From Georgfuchsia toluolica (GTDB lineage Bacteria; Pseudomonadota; Gammaproteobacteria; Burkholderiales; Rhodocyclaceae), in contig NZ_CAJQUM010000001.1 of the NCBI RefSeq assembly GCF_907163265.1, positions 1 through 64,000 on the forward strand: DNA of 64,000 nucleotides, written 5' to 3'. The position numbers and the translations under genes were made by a program. Positions 1 to 9,014 of this stretch are shown in pieces. Under the pieces are notes generated by a model. That model was not told the DNA's origin, ran no database searches, and saw nothing but the letters and a program-made list of their open reading frames with translations. How positions within the stretch are numbered: position 1 is the stretch's first letter; every line of letters begins with the position of its first letter.

Positions 1-556
1 AGAAAGTCCATGGTGGTGACGTAGAAGCGGTCGCGCAGCGCCGGGTCGAGTAGTTCCGTGCCGACGAATTCGGCGCCCTCGTTGAGGTGGCGAAGAATAC
101 TACGCCGGGCGCGACCTGCAGCAGGCCCAGTTCATCCATCCACACCTGACGGTCGTCGGAGAGGATGGAGAACAGCATATTGAGCGCCTTCGGGTGCTCG
201 GGCCGGTTTATTTCCTCCAGGTGGATGATGCAGTTGGGTGTACGGATCGCCTGTGGAAAGAGGAACTGCTTGTACTTGGTCTCGCCGTTTTCGAGCGCGT
301 ACTCGCCGAACAGTTGTCCCGGTTCGGAGAGCACTCCGATCTGGAAAGTCGCCAAGGGCAACCGATGCACGGCGGCGTATTGCCTGACGAGAGAGGACTT
401 GCCACATCCCTGCTTGCCGACGACCAGCACATTGACCGGGTGTCGATGCGATATCTTGTTGATCTTGTCGAGGAAACTCAGGATTCGGTCGACAGATAGT
501 AGTAGGATCGGCGTCCGGGATGAGAACGCTGTTGAGATTGCTGCCAGGATTTTCAT
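1..556 (-). pseudogene. second BssE-like MoxR-type ATPase, partial and frameshifted (bssE2)
   Basis: Reading leftwards from about 556, fragments in different frames match the intact BssE at 14673-15539 along its length. They include the P-loop (GKQGCGKSS), the LEEINR Walker-B-like stretch and SILSDDRQVWMDE. The frame is lost near 85-88, where GGG in the intact logic is GG here, and at least twice more between about 475 and 515 near the N-terminus. The 3' end lies beyond the window. The family (NorQ/CbbQ/MoxR AAA+ ATPases) helps mature partner enzymes. No Shine-Dalgarno is seen before the presumed ATG at 556. Either this is a decaying duplicate or this end of the assembly contains indel errors; homology is certain, functionality is not. 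Confidence 0.8.
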
Positions 557-640
557 GATAGGCGCGCTTATTCTGGTCGGTGGGCGCAGACTGACGACAC
601 GGACGACCTTCGACGCCCGCGCCGTCGCCAGAGAACTGAC

Positions 641-666
641 GGCGGAAGCCTTACAGGCTTTCCGCC
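641..666. promoter_or_regulatory. stem-loop between bssB2 and bssE2
   Basis: GGCGGAAGCC, a short loop, then GGCTTTCCGCC form a ten-pair stem with one bulged base. It sits in the 120-base gap between the bssB2 stop and the bssE2 start. There is no T-run, so it is more likely an mRNA stability or processing element than a terminator. A different but equally strong stem-loop lies in the same place in the intact operon (15593-15630). Confidence 0.5.
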
Positions 667-676
667 TACCTGCCAC

Positions 677-898
677 CTACACGTGATCGCGGAAGCTCAG
701 TTCGCCCTCCTCATACCGGCTGCAGGTCGAGTGGGCAACATCGCTGATCCAGCGTTTCCAGACGCCGCCCAGCGCGTGGCGGTTTACCGTGCATTGGCCG
801 CGCAACGGATCGGTCGGGTCCGGTGTCTGCCACTTGCAGTCGTAGCAGGGCTTGTTGGTATTATCTTCCTTGTGTACTTGCGTGTGTATCACAGTCAT
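677..898 (-). CDS. bssB: benzylsuccinate synthase beta subunit, second copy (bssB2)
   Basis: Small Fe-S subunit of benzylsuccinate synthase, 73 residues. It shares the block CKWQTPDPTDP..GQCTVNRHA.GGVWKRW with the intact BssB at 15798-16028, including the cysteines (CYDCKW, QCTVN, TCSRYEEG) known to hold a [4Fe-4S] cluster in this family. In the heterohexamer the beta subunit packs on BssA and helps gate the active site. I chose the ATG at 898; a TTG at 916 would overlap the bssA2 stop. Translation is probably coupled to bssA2, 14 bases upstream. Unlike its neighbours bssA2 and bssE2, this reading frame is undamaged. Confidence 0.85.
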   Translation of the reverse strand: MTVIHTQVHKEDNTNKPCYDCKWQTPDPTDPLRGQCTVNRHALGGVWKRWISDVAHSTCSRYEEGELSFRDHV

Positions 899-912
899 GT
901 CAGATATCCAGC

Positions 913-3506
913 TCAAAGGTCGACTTTAAGGAATTCCAGATCCTGAGCGCTGAAATCCTGCTCGTGTCTGGCGATGATGGTGTTCTGGCCGTAGGTCGGG
1001 ATGTCGACAAAGCGGGCGCTGAAGCCTGAGACGCGGACGATCAGATCCTGATGCTTTTCCGGTTCCCGTTGAGCGGCCTTCAACTCATCGGTGCTCACCA
1101 CGTTGAACTGGACATGATCGATGTTCAGGTCATGCCAGGTATTCATGTAGGAGTGCCAGATATCGAAGCCATGCTTGGAACGCATGATGGGTACCGACAG
1201 GCGTTGATTGAGCAGGTTCGCCTTCTGGTTCTTCTGCACCTTGGATACCGAGCGCAGCACTGCCGTCGGACCCTTCTTGTCGGTACCCATGTAGGGTGAG
1301 ATGCCACCGTCATCTGCCGCCTCGCCTCCGAAGCGCCCGTCTGGCGTCGGACCGGTACGCGAGCCGACCTCCATGTACAGGCCAACCGCCTGGCCGACGG
1401 GAGTACCGGGCCACCCGAGTAGTTGGTATTCTTGCCCATTTCACCGCCGAGGATGTCCTCGTAGAATTTGCTGATCAGCGTATCAGCTGCCGGATCGTCG
1501 TTGCCCCACTTGGGCGCTTTCTTGAAGGCCAAGCGCATATCTTCATGGCCTTCCCAGTTGTCCTTCAGCGCTACCATGAGCTGGGCCATCGTGTACTTCT
1601 TTTCGTCGTAGATCAGCTTCTTGATCGCGACCAGGGAGTTGCCTGCAACGATGGTGGTAATCGGGTTGTGCCAGCCGTTGGGCTGCTCGGAGAGTGCGTT
1701 GGCATCCATGCCGAGCTCCATACAGCCGTCGTCGAGAGCTGAGACGAAGGGCATTTGCAGAAAGCGGCATTCCATAATTCGGGAGACGTCCTTGCAGCGA
1801 ATGGCAAAAGCAATCGCGTACTGGTACTGTTTGCGGAAGGCTTCCCACAAGTCGTCGAAGCTCTTGAAATCGACGGCATGGCCCGTTTCCGGTCCCATCT
1901 GCATGTCAGCGTAGGACCAATCATAGCCATTGTTGAGCGTGATTTCGAGGATCTTCGCCGGGAAAATAGCGCTGCCGCCTTCGGAACGCGTTTTCTGCGA
2001 TTTGCGGCGGCCAGCCAGGCCAGGCGACATGCACAGTACGTTAACCCAGTAATGGGATTCTTCTTCTGTGGCGCCATTGCCGGTGAGGCTGTACTTGGAA
2101 TATTCAAGCATCTGTTTGATGCCAATGTCGTCGTTCTTGATCGACGGGTAACCGAGACCGTCGCGGATGCACTCGAAAACCCAGCGCAACGTCTTAACGC
2201 GATTTTTCATCGAGTAGCGGAAGACGATCGACGGTTCGGTAGTGCGAATACGCTTGGCGGCTTCCAGAATCGCGTCCGTCACGTCGTTGCAGGCGTCGGA
2301 GCCATCGCCGTTGGTGCCGCCCAAGGTGAGAATGAACAAATCGTTCGATCCTGGAAAAATCTCGCGGTAGGCTCGCGATTTTCCGGCGCCATGTTCCGAA
2401 ATCTTCAGCCGTTCCATTTCCACGAGTTCGACGACATCCTTGTGCTCCATCGGCTGGAAGCTCTTGTCGATGACGCTGGCCTTGTAATACGGCCACAGTA
2501 ACGAGTCCTCCTTCTGCGCGTAACCGCTCGCGTAACGTTCGATGGCGTGGCAGATGAGGAAGGTGAACCACTTCGATTGCATCGCGTCCTTCAAGCCCCT
2601 GGCCGGTTCGGCAGGCATACGCTGGCAGATGTCAGCGATCTCGAGAAGTTCCTTCTTGCGCATGGGATCAGTCTCGAAGTGCTCGGCGACGATCCGGCAC
2701 AGCCGCGCGTGCCGCCTGGCCCAGGCGATTACCGCCTTGGAGGCGATGATCATCGCTTCCCAGTTGTCGATCTTGTCGACCCAGTCGAGACCCTTGGTGG
2801 CGTTCCAGGGAAACTTCTCCATTTCCGCCTTGGCTTCAGCGATGTGCTTTTCTGCCAGCTTAATCCGGGCGAGCAGGCCGTCTTCGAGGACGGTTTCGTA
2901 CGGCGGAACAACGCTGTTATAGCCTGAAGCGAATACCGGGCCTTCGATCGTGCTCACCTGATAACCGCGGCGCAGATCGACCGGATCGAAATACTTCTCA
3001 CAGCGCGACTGTAGACTGAAGGGCTTCCAGTAATTGACGATAGCCTGCGCTTCACTGACAGGCTGTGGCGCATAACTGGTTCCCAGGTAATCCTGCACCG
3101 CCATGTACGACAACTCCGGATAGAGCGGGAACATGTTCGGGTCTTCGGCGTGGTAACCGACGATAAACTCGTCAGTATTCAAGACGAGCGTGGAATTATC
3201 GAGGACGTGCTTGAGGCCGAGAGCGCGGCGGATCGGTTCCGGCTTGCCAACCGTCGCCTTGTGCGCCTCGGTGATTAGCCGCATGCGCTCGATGCCCGCG
3301 GTGACGCTCTTTTCGCAAAACTCGCCGGCCGAGGCGTGTTTCCATCGGCAGCGTGCCTTAAGCCGCCGGGTCCGGGCAGTGGACGGATTTTGCAGATGTT
3401 CGTGAAGTTCATCGGCCGGGATATCCTTTTCTGCCGGATTTTCCGGGGGAAACTGAATTACTTTGCCTCTGTATTCCAAGGTTTGTTCGGTGATCATATC
3501 GCCCAT
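913..3506 (-). pseudogene. benzylsuccinate synthase alpha subunit, second copy, single frameshift (bssA2)
   Basis: Glycyl-radical catalytic subunit paralogous to BssA at 16117-18711, roughly four residues in five identical by eye. Start ATG at 3506 follows AGGAGG with good spacing. The active-site cysteine (NVLCMSPG) is residue 492 in both copies. The frame breaks near 1395, where CCGTCGGCCAGG lacks one base relative to the CC-GGCCAG expected for a P(T/S)GQAVGLYMEV stretch. The remainder, with the glycyl-radical motif RVSGFSARFVDIPTYGQ, continues in the next frame to the stop at 913-915. With one base restored the gene is 2595 bases, exactly the length of bssA. As given, the product loses the radical glycine and would be inactive. 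Real mutation and assembly error cannot be separated from sequence alone. Confidence 0.93.
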
Positions 3507-3523
3507 ATCGCCTCCTGCGCAGG

Positions 3524-3706
3524 TTACACTGACTGGCGCGTGTGGAAAGCGCCGCAGCATTGGTTAAGTTCGAAGACCGGCTTCGTCAGCCAGTATTTGC
3601 CTTTCTCGTCTTCCTTTTCAGTGATACAGTCACCCTTCAACTTTTCAAAGTCATCGGCGTCCTCGGGGATCGTGAAAAAGAATTCGCATTCTTTGCATGT
3701 CGTCAT
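3524..3706 (-). CDS. bssC: benzylsuccinate synthase gamma subunit, second copy (bssC2)
   Basis: Sixty-residue gamma subunit of the benzylsuccinate synthase complex. It matches the 58-residue BssC at 18735-18911 through TCKEC..FF.IPE.ADD, the central EKEDEKGKYWL.KPVFE block and cysteines near both ends. The gamma subunit of this family binds a HiPIP-like [4Fe-4S] cluster and covers the BssA surface. ATG at 3706 is preceded by AAAAGGAGGAATC, a strong ribosome site. It is the first gene of the second module: the usual upstream activase gene bssD is absent, and the next gene upstream is the divergent sigma-54 regulator. It lies 17 bases ahead of bssA2. Confidence 0.88.
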   Translation of the reverse strand: MTTCKECEFFFTIPEDADDFEKLKGDCITEKEDEKGKYWLTKPVFELNQCCGAFHTRQSV

Positions 3707-4120
3707 TTGATTCCTCCTTTTGCTTGGTGTAATTGCTGAACGTTAAGAATGGCGCCGTACGCGGTTTCGCTGTTTTGCGATGCCGACAATGGTGACGCTG
3801 TGCCTCTTTCTCCTTATCAACTTCCATGCCACTTGGTCAATCAACTTGTTTTTTAATGGAAGTCTTTCTTTCTCCATTTTTCTTCGAACCCAAGGCGCTA
3901 TTCTCAATGTCTAATTTGATGAAGCCTGAACTGGCAGAAATGCTGAAATGAACACGATGCAGTGCACCATCAACTCCTTGGTTGGGATTGCGTTTTATAC
4001 ACGGCGCAGGTCCAAGACCCGGTATCGTTAGCGGGCTTCCATAAACCGCGAGATCAAGGCAAACTAGCGCCCTGAACAACGTGCAAGCAAATAGACAGGT
4101 ACGGTATTCCAGAGGAATAC
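3707..4120. other. divergent intergenic region between bssC2 and the sigma-54 regulator
   Basis: No gene is supported in these 414 bases. They hold the candidate -24/-12 promoter at 3816-3831 reading toward bssC2. At 3972-3995 a 15-base exact match followed by an 8-base match repeats part of bssD (19795-19819); it may be a trace of a lost bssD2 or chance. Activator sites for the divergent regulator would be expected here, but I see no clear long palindrome. Confidence 0.6.
3816..3831 (-). promoter_or_regulatory. candidate sigma-54 (-24/-12) promoter for the second bss module
   Basis: On the minus strand the bases read TGGCATG-GAAG-TTGAT. The sigma-54 consensus is TGGCACG-N4-TTGCW, so spacing and both halves fit except C to T in the -24 block and the normally conserved C of -12, which is A. 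It lies about 110 bases upstream of bssC2 and is divergent from a sigma-54 activator gene, which raises its likelihood. The -12 mismatch keeps confidence modest. Confidence 0.4.
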
Positions 4121-5824
4121 ATGAACAATACCAAATACCCGCATATCGGCGATTTGCGCCGCCTGATCCGCTTTTCGACGGTAGACGGAACCATCTGGCT
4201 CGCCGAGAATCGCATGCTGCTGATGCATGCGGCGACGCTGGCGGGGCTTCGCAGAGAGATCATCAGTTCGGTCGGCTCGGAGCATGCCCGCCGGATTCTG
4301 ACACGCATCGGCTACCAGTCCGGTATCCGCGACGCCGAGCTGGCGTGCAAGATCCGCGGCCGCAAAAACCTCATCGATTCCTTTGCCGGTGGGCCACAAT
4401 TACACATGCTCGAAGGCAACGTCCGCGTCTCGAAGATCAAGCTCGACATGGATATCGCCAAAGGCACGTTCTATGGCGAGTTTCTGTGGGGAAACTCCTG
4501 GGAAGCGGAAGCGCACGTCAAGGAGTACGGCCCGCAGACTGATCCGGCCTGCTGGATGTTGATCGGACACGCCTCCGGATTTTCCAGTGCGTTCATGGGC
4601 CGCTTCATTTTGTTCAAGGAGGTCGAGTGCGCCGCCTGCGGCCCGGCGCAATGCCGCATCGTCGGCAAGCCGGCCGAGGATTGGCCGGACGCCGCCGAGC
4701 ACACGCGCTACTACGAAGAAGACTCGATCTTCAGTCGCCTGCTTGATTTGCACAAGGAAGTCGATGTCTTGCGCTCCTCGCTCAACAAGCAACGCCAGGT
4801 CGAAGACCTGATTGGTGTGTCGCCTGCGTTCCAGAAAGCCAACGACCTCATGCTCAGGGCCGCCAACACCAATGTGACGGTATTGCTGTTAGGGGAAACC
4901 GGCGTTGGCAAGGAACGCTTTGCCCGCGCACTCCACGACTCAAGCAGCCGCAAGGATGCTCCCTTCGTTGCCGTCAACTGCGCGGCGTTGCCGCCCGACC
5001 TTATCGACTCCGAACTATTCGGAGCCGAGAAAGGAGCCTTCACCGGCGCCCACGCCAGCCGTGTCGGCCGTTTCGAGCGTGCCGACGGCGGCACGCTGTT
5101 CCTCGACGAAATTGGCGAGCTGCCGCTGACGGCGCAGGCCAAGATCCTGCGCGTGCTGCAGGGGGGCGAGGTCGAGCGTCTCGGCGGGAACCAGACGCGC
5201 AAGGTTAATGTCCGCATCATCGCGGCCACCAACGTGGACCTGAAAGCGGCTGTCAAGAATGGCGAGTTCCGCTCCGACCTCTTTTATCGTCTCAACGTCT
5301 ATCCGATTTGGATTCCGCCGCTGCGTGATCGCCCGCTCGATATCCCGCCGTTGGTCGAGGCGATGATCGCCAAGTTCAGTACGGAGCATGCCAAGCGCGA
5401 CATCGGCATCACAGACAAGGCGCTGAAGGCATTGACGACCTATCACTGGCCCGGCAACGTGCGCGAGTTGGAGAACATGATCGAGCGCGGCATCATCCTC
5501 GCCTCGGCCGGCTGCGATATCGAGATCAGCGACCTGTTCCCGAGCCCGGACGACTCTGTCACGAACGAGGAAGGAGTGAACGAGGGCGGCCGAATCGAGG
5601 AAAAGACCACAGCCGATGAGCAGCTTCTGTGCGATGCGATCATGGCCACTGGCATGCCGCTCGATGAAATCGAATCGATGCTGTTGCGCAACGCGGTTGA
5701 AAGCGCAAAGGGCAACCTCGCCGCCGCGGCACGCATCCTCGGCATCACGCGAGCTCAGCTTACCTATCGCCTCAAACGTGGCGAAAGCACGCCACAACTC
5801 ATCAGTGAAAGCTCGCAATGCTGA
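4121..5824 (+). CDS. XylR/DmpR-type sigma-54-dependent aromatic-responsive activator
   Basis: A 567-residue regulator with three parts. The N-terminal sensor (about 1-200) has a XylR_N-like region and a V4R domain with the Cys pattern [10 protein letters not shown] near 168-180. The AAA+ domain (about 230-470) has Walker A GETGVGKE, the sigma-54 contact loop GAFTGA, and Walker [11 protein letters not shown] Fis-type helix-turn-helix lies near 515-550 ([22 protein letters not shown]). In known relatives aromatic ligands bind the V4R-type domain and release the ATPase to open sigma-54 promoters. It is divergent from bssC2A2B2E2, so it is the natural candidate to control that module. Usual bss operons are instead controlled by a two-component pair. 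The ligand cannot be told from sequence. Confidence 0.92.
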   Translation: MNNTKYPHIGDLRRLIRFSTVDGTIWLAENRMLLMHAATLAGLRREIISSVGSEHARRILTRIGYQSGIRDAELACKIRGRKNLIDSFAGGPQLHMLEGNVRVSKIKLDMDIAKGTFYGEFLWGNSWEAEAHVKEYGPQTDPACWMLIGHASGFSSAFMGRFILFKEVECAACGPAQCRIVGKPAEDWPDAAEHTRYYEEDSIFSRLLDLHKEVDVLRSSLNKQRQVEDLIGVSPAFQKANDLMLRAANTNVTVLLLGETGVGKERFARALHDSSSRKDAPFVAVNCAALPPDLIDSELFGAEKGAFTGAHASRVGRFERADGGTLFLDEIGELPLTAQAKILRVLQGGEVERLGGNQTRKVNVRIIAATNVDLKAAVKNGEFRSDLFYRLNVYPIWIPPLRDRPLDIPPLVEAMIAKFSTEHAKRDIGITDKALKALTTYHWPGNVRELENMIERGIILASAGCDIEISDLFPSPDDSVTNEEGVNEGGRIEEKTTADEQLLCDAIMATGMPLDEIESMLLRNAVESAKGNLAAAARILGITRAQLTYRLKRGESTPQLISESSQC

Positions 5825-6090
5825 GCAGGGCGAAGAAGTTTGCTGCCGCTACAGGACCGGCGAAAACGAGTCCAGGAGACCGACCGAAGACGTCCGTCTT
5901 AATCTGCGCCGCCACGTCACCGTATTTTCATTCTTAAAATCTCAGTTCGAAACTTGTTGCACTTCGCACTTGGAACCGCCATAGTTAAAATTGAGAATTG
6001 CGAAAATCTCTCGCTCGTGTTATGCCGAACGAGTCGCTCAACGCTTCTAATGTCTTTAGTTGCCAAAACCATGAGAGGGGGGAAAGTAAC

Positions 6091-6204
6091 ATACAAGAAC
6101 ATGAAGTTATCATCGTCGGCTCCGGCCCTGCTGGTTCCTTGTGTGCCAAGGCATTGAAACAGGAAGGGATTGATGTTCTGATTCTCGAAAAAGACAAACT
6201 GTGA
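6091..6204 (+). pseudogene. N-terminal fragment of an FAD-dependent (geranylgeranyl-reductase-like) oxidoreductase
   Basis: About 37 codons read QEHEVIIVGSGPAGSLCAKA, then LKQEGIDVLILEKDK, then a stop. This is the dinucleotide-binding GxGxxG fold that opens FAD-dependent oxidoreductases. A purine-rich ribosome site (GAGAGGGGGGAAAG) precedes an ATA at 6091, where an ATG would be expected. The rest of the enzyme is missing; the DNA runs straight into a ferredoxin in another frame. Clearly a remnant. Confidence 0.75.
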
Positions 6205-6376
6205 AATATGTCATATGGAATGCGGCAATGATGCAATTTCGCGCGGTGACGACATTCATGTGATTGATCCCGGCAGATGCACGGAATGCCCGGGACTCCA
6301 TGAAGAGCCCCGCTGCGTGACTGTATGTGCGGTCGCTTGCATCATTCCTGATCCGGAAAGGCCGTACCGGAATTGA
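6191..6376 (+). pseudogene. 2[4Fe-4S] ferredoxin remnant (YfhL-like), no start codon
   Basis: From 6191 the frame reads KTNCEICHMECGNDAIS, then VIDPGRCTEC, then CVTVCAVACIIPDP, ending at TGA 6374-6376. All eight cluster cysteines are present in CxxCxxxC and CxxC-x8-CxxxCxxxC patterns, as in the YfhL-type ferredoxins that include the electron donor of benzoyl-CoA reductases. The usual N-terminal 8 or so residues and start codon are missing. It overlaps the tail of the flavoprotein fragment in another frame. This suggests a deletion joined an upstream oxidoreductase gene to a downstream ferredoxin gene. Confidence 0.75.
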
Positions 6377-6516
6377 GCACGATTTTCTTTTACTGTTCTA
6401 TATATGGTGATATGTCAATATAATAATTATCAGGCCGAATTGAGAGGGTGTGGAATTGTTTCAATAGGTAGCTCCGCAAGGAGAGGGCGTGAGACCTCCA
6501 GTTTTCCTGTAACCGA

Positions 6517-7413
6517 TTGAAATCTTCTTACTTTACCGGCGTCTGGCTGGCTATCCTGGCTGCATTCGGCTTTTCCTTCAAAGCGATACTGGTAAAGCTG
6601 GCCTATGCCCAACCCGCTGCCGTCCCGGTGGCAGTGATCACCTTGCTGCTACTCCGCATGGTGTTTGCTTTCCCGGTGTTTTTCTTTGTCGGCTTGCGCG
6701 AATCGCGCAACGCAGCGCCGCTAAGCGCTCGCGACTGGGCTGCGCTCGTCGCTCTTGGCCTGCTTGGCTATTACGGCGCGGTCATGCTCGATTTCATGGG
6801 CTTGCGCTATATCTCGGCGGGCTTGGAGAGGCTGATCGCCTTTACCCATCCGACCATGACCGTCCTGTTCGGCGCACTGCTGCTCGGCAAGCGTATCGAG
6901 CGGCGCGAATGGGTAGCGCTGAGCCTGTGCTATGTCGGCATGGCTGTGGCTTTTGTCCACGACCTTGGAGCGAGTGCCGATGCGGCTGGAATCTGGATTG
7001 GCGGCGCCCTGGTTTTTGCCTCCGCGCTGTGCTACGCCTTGTACCTGGTCGGCGCAGGGCAGATGATACAAAGGATAGGTCCTTCGCGGTTCAGCGCGCT
7101 GGCGATGCTGGTGTCGACGGCCGCTGTCCTGGCTCATTTCCTCGCCACCCAGCCGCTGTCCGCGCTGCTGCAGCCCTGGCCGATCTATGCGCTGGGCCTG
7201 AGCCTGGCACTGTTTTCCACGATCCTGCCGGTGTTCGCCCAATCCGCCGCCATGCGTCATATCGGCGCCGGTCGTGCCGCCCTGATCGGTAGCATCGGCC
7301 CCCTGCTGACGATATTCTTCGGCAATTGGCTTTTGGAGGAAGTGATTTCACCAGCGCAGATTGCCGGAGCCTTGCTGGTGATTGCCGGCGTAATCGTCGT
7401 CAGCCGCCGCTGA
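6517..7413 (+). CDS. EamA/DMT-family membrane transporter
   Basis: A 298-residue integral membrane protein with about ten hydrophobic segments arranged as two EamA repeats, typical length for drug/metabolite exporters. The second repeat contains the conserved TILPVFAQSAAMRHIGAGRAALIGSI.. segment, and the end is LLVIAGVIVVSRR. The frame opens after a stop at 6490 and its only plausible start is TTG 6517; a purine-rich AAGGAGAGGG lies some 30 bases upstream, too far to be ideal. Convergent with the amidohydrolase gene. The substrate cannot be inferred. Confidence 0.85.
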   Translation: MKSSYFTGVWLAILAAFGFSFKAILVKLAYAQPAAVPVAVITLLLLRMVFAFPVFFFVGLRESRNAAPLSARDWAALVALGLLGYYGAVMLDFMGLRYISAGLERLIAFTHPTMTVLFGALLLGKRIERREWVALSLCYVGMAVAFVHDLGASADAAGIWIGGALVFASALCYALYLVGAGQMIQRIGPSRFSALAMLVSTAAVLAHFLATQPLSALLQPWPIYALGLSLALFSTILPVFAQSAAMRHIGAGRAALIGSIGPLLTIFFGNWLLEEVISPAQIAGALLVIAGVIVVSRR

Positions 7414-7432
7414 AGCGACTGCCCCGGTCGCT
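7414..7432. terminator. short hairpin between convergent genes
   Basis: AGCGAC, seven-base loop, GTCGCT, in the 29-base gap between two convergent genes. There is no U-tract on either side, so termination is only a possibility. Confidence 0.3.
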
Positions 7433-7442
7433 GCTACAAGGA

Positions 7443-8984
7443 TCAGCGGTTCCAGACCAGTTTCCCGTCGAGCAGCGTCATCAGCACCCGCGCGTCGAGT
7501 AGCTCATCCGCCAAGCCCTTGTCTGCGCCACACTCGAGGATGACCAGGTCGGCCAGTTGTCCCACGGCGAGGGAGCCCTTCAGCGTTTCCTCGCTGCTGC
7601 AATAGGCGCCAGCACTGGTGTACATCTCCAGCGCCTGCAACAGGCTGATCGCCTCGTCCTCTCCCAGTCTTGCGCCGCCCTTGACCCGGCGGGTGATGGC
7701 GGTCCTGATGGCCTGTAGCGGATCGCAAGGGGTGAGCGGGGAATCCGAACTGAATGCCAGTCTTATTCCATTTTCTATGCAGGATCTATACGGGAATATC
7801 CACTTTAACTGCTCTGCTGCCAACTCGCGCAGGTACTCAGGACCAGTTTGGTAGAGCAGGTTCGGTTGCGAAACCACGATGGCACCGCTTTGTGCCAGTT
7901 CAGGTAATAACGAAGTGGGGCAGACCGGACAGTGCTCGAAACGCGGACGGTGGCATTCGTCAGGTGCGATGCATCTGACAAATTCCAGCGCTTGCAGAGA
8001 CATTTGCAGCAGATGGACATCGGGTACATGAAAGGCAAGTTGAAAACCTGCCAGATGAGCACGTAGGGCGGACTGGTTCAGGTCGTCTTGCGGCGGATGG
8101 CTGCTTCCGGTGCTTTCGTCCAGTGCGATCTTCATGGCACCCAGTCGCAAATGGTCGTCCCCGTGGCCAGTTTTCAAACCCCTTAGGGCAAACTGTTCGA
8201 GGGCATCGAGTCCGGCATGCATCGCCAGGCGCGGCGTCAGAAACCCCCGCTGTTTGAATATCTGCATTCTCTGCCAGTGCGGATAGGCGTTTGACCAACT
8301 CGTATCCTGAAGCGAAGTGATTCCATGTGACAAATATTCCTGACTGGCATCGCGCAAGCCGATTTCGACTTCGTCATCACCCAAGGGTGGAATCGCTCTT
8401 GCCACCAGTTCGCTATTGCCCGATACAACCCCGTTAGGCAAGCCGGTTATCGGATCACGTAATATCCTGCCGGCATCCGAGTCCGGGGTATTGTTGCTGA
8501 TGTCGCAGTGCTCCAGTGCCCGGCTATTCAGCACGCAATGCTGGCCAGAGCGTTCCACAAGCACTACAGGGAGATGGGGCACGGCCTGATCCAGTTCCCA
8601 GCGATCGGGCAAGCGTTGTTCAGCAATTATCGAGATATCGTAATTGGCTCCCCGGATCCAGCGTTCGTCCGCGACCTCACCGGCCTTTATTCTTAAGGCT
8701 GCCTGAAGGTCACTGATACAGCGTATTTGCGGTGAGGAGCAATCCAGGTATCTCTGGGTAATGGCGAAGGCGATTGGGTGGCAGTGTGCATCGTTGAATC
8801 CAGGCAGGACAATGCCTCCTTGACAATCCAGCATGCGCGTGTCCGGACCTTTCAGATCGCCCAGTGCGTCCTTCGATCCCATGAAGAGAATTTTGTTTCC
8901 CTTAATGGCAATGAGTTCAGGGCCAGCACATTCTTGTGAAAATGTGATGGCCTTGAGGTTGCACAGAATCAGATCAACTGCCAT
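7443..8984 (-). CDS. YtcJ-type amidohydrolase family protein
   Basis: A 513-residue metal-dependent hydrolase of the YtcJ/amidohydrolase-3 group. It shows the opening beta-sandwich (MAVDLILCNLKAITF), the metal motif PGFNDAHCHP near residue 65, internal histidines (AFHVPDVH, FEHC), a C-terminal FSSDSPLTPCDP aspartate motif and the closing LAVGQLADLVIL segment. Family members hydrolyse amide or ester bonds in small or ring-containing substrates; the substrate here is unknown. It is the last of the run of minus-strand genes that begins with bssD, 30 bases after the epimerase gene, so it may share the bss transcript. No clear ribosome site precedes the ATG. Confidence 0.85.
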   Translation of the reverse strand: MAVDLILCNLKAITFSQECAGPELIAIKGNKILFMGSKDALGDLKGPDTRMLDCQGGIVLPGFNDAHCHPIAFAITQRYLDCSSPQIRCISDLQAALRIKAGEVADERWIRGANYDISIIAEQRLPDRWELDQAVPHLPVVLVERSGQHCVLNSRALEHCDISNNTPDSDAGRILRDPITGLPNGVVSGNSELVARAIPPLGDDEVEIGLRDASQEYLSHGITSLQDTSWSNAYPHWQRMQIFKQRGFLTPRLAMHAGLDALEQFALRGLKTGHGDDHLRLGAMKIALDESTGSSHPPQDDLNQSALRAHLAGFQLAFHVPDVHLLQMSLQALEFVRCIAPDECHRPRFEHCPVCPTSLLPELAQSGAIVVSQPNLLYQTGPEYLRELAAEQLKWIFPYRSCIENGIRLAFSSDSPLTPCDPLQAIRTAITRRVKGGARLGEDEAISLLQALEMYTSAGAYCSSEETLKGSLAVGQLADLVILECGADKGLADELLDARVLMTLLDGKLVWNR

Positions 8985-9014
8985 TTCGCAAGGCTAGCGC
9001 TGCGGAAAGGGAAT

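Noticed and set aside
1143..3560. Single 805-residue frame for BssA2 including its start and C-terminal tail
   Set aside because: The first 18 residues precede the true start at 3506, and the last 85 or so are out-of-frame reading after the frameshift; the real C-terminus is in the 913-1374 frame.
3837..4079. Minus-strand frame of 80 residues in the bssC2-regulator gap
   Set aside because: No family match, poor start, and it overlaps the likely promoter region.
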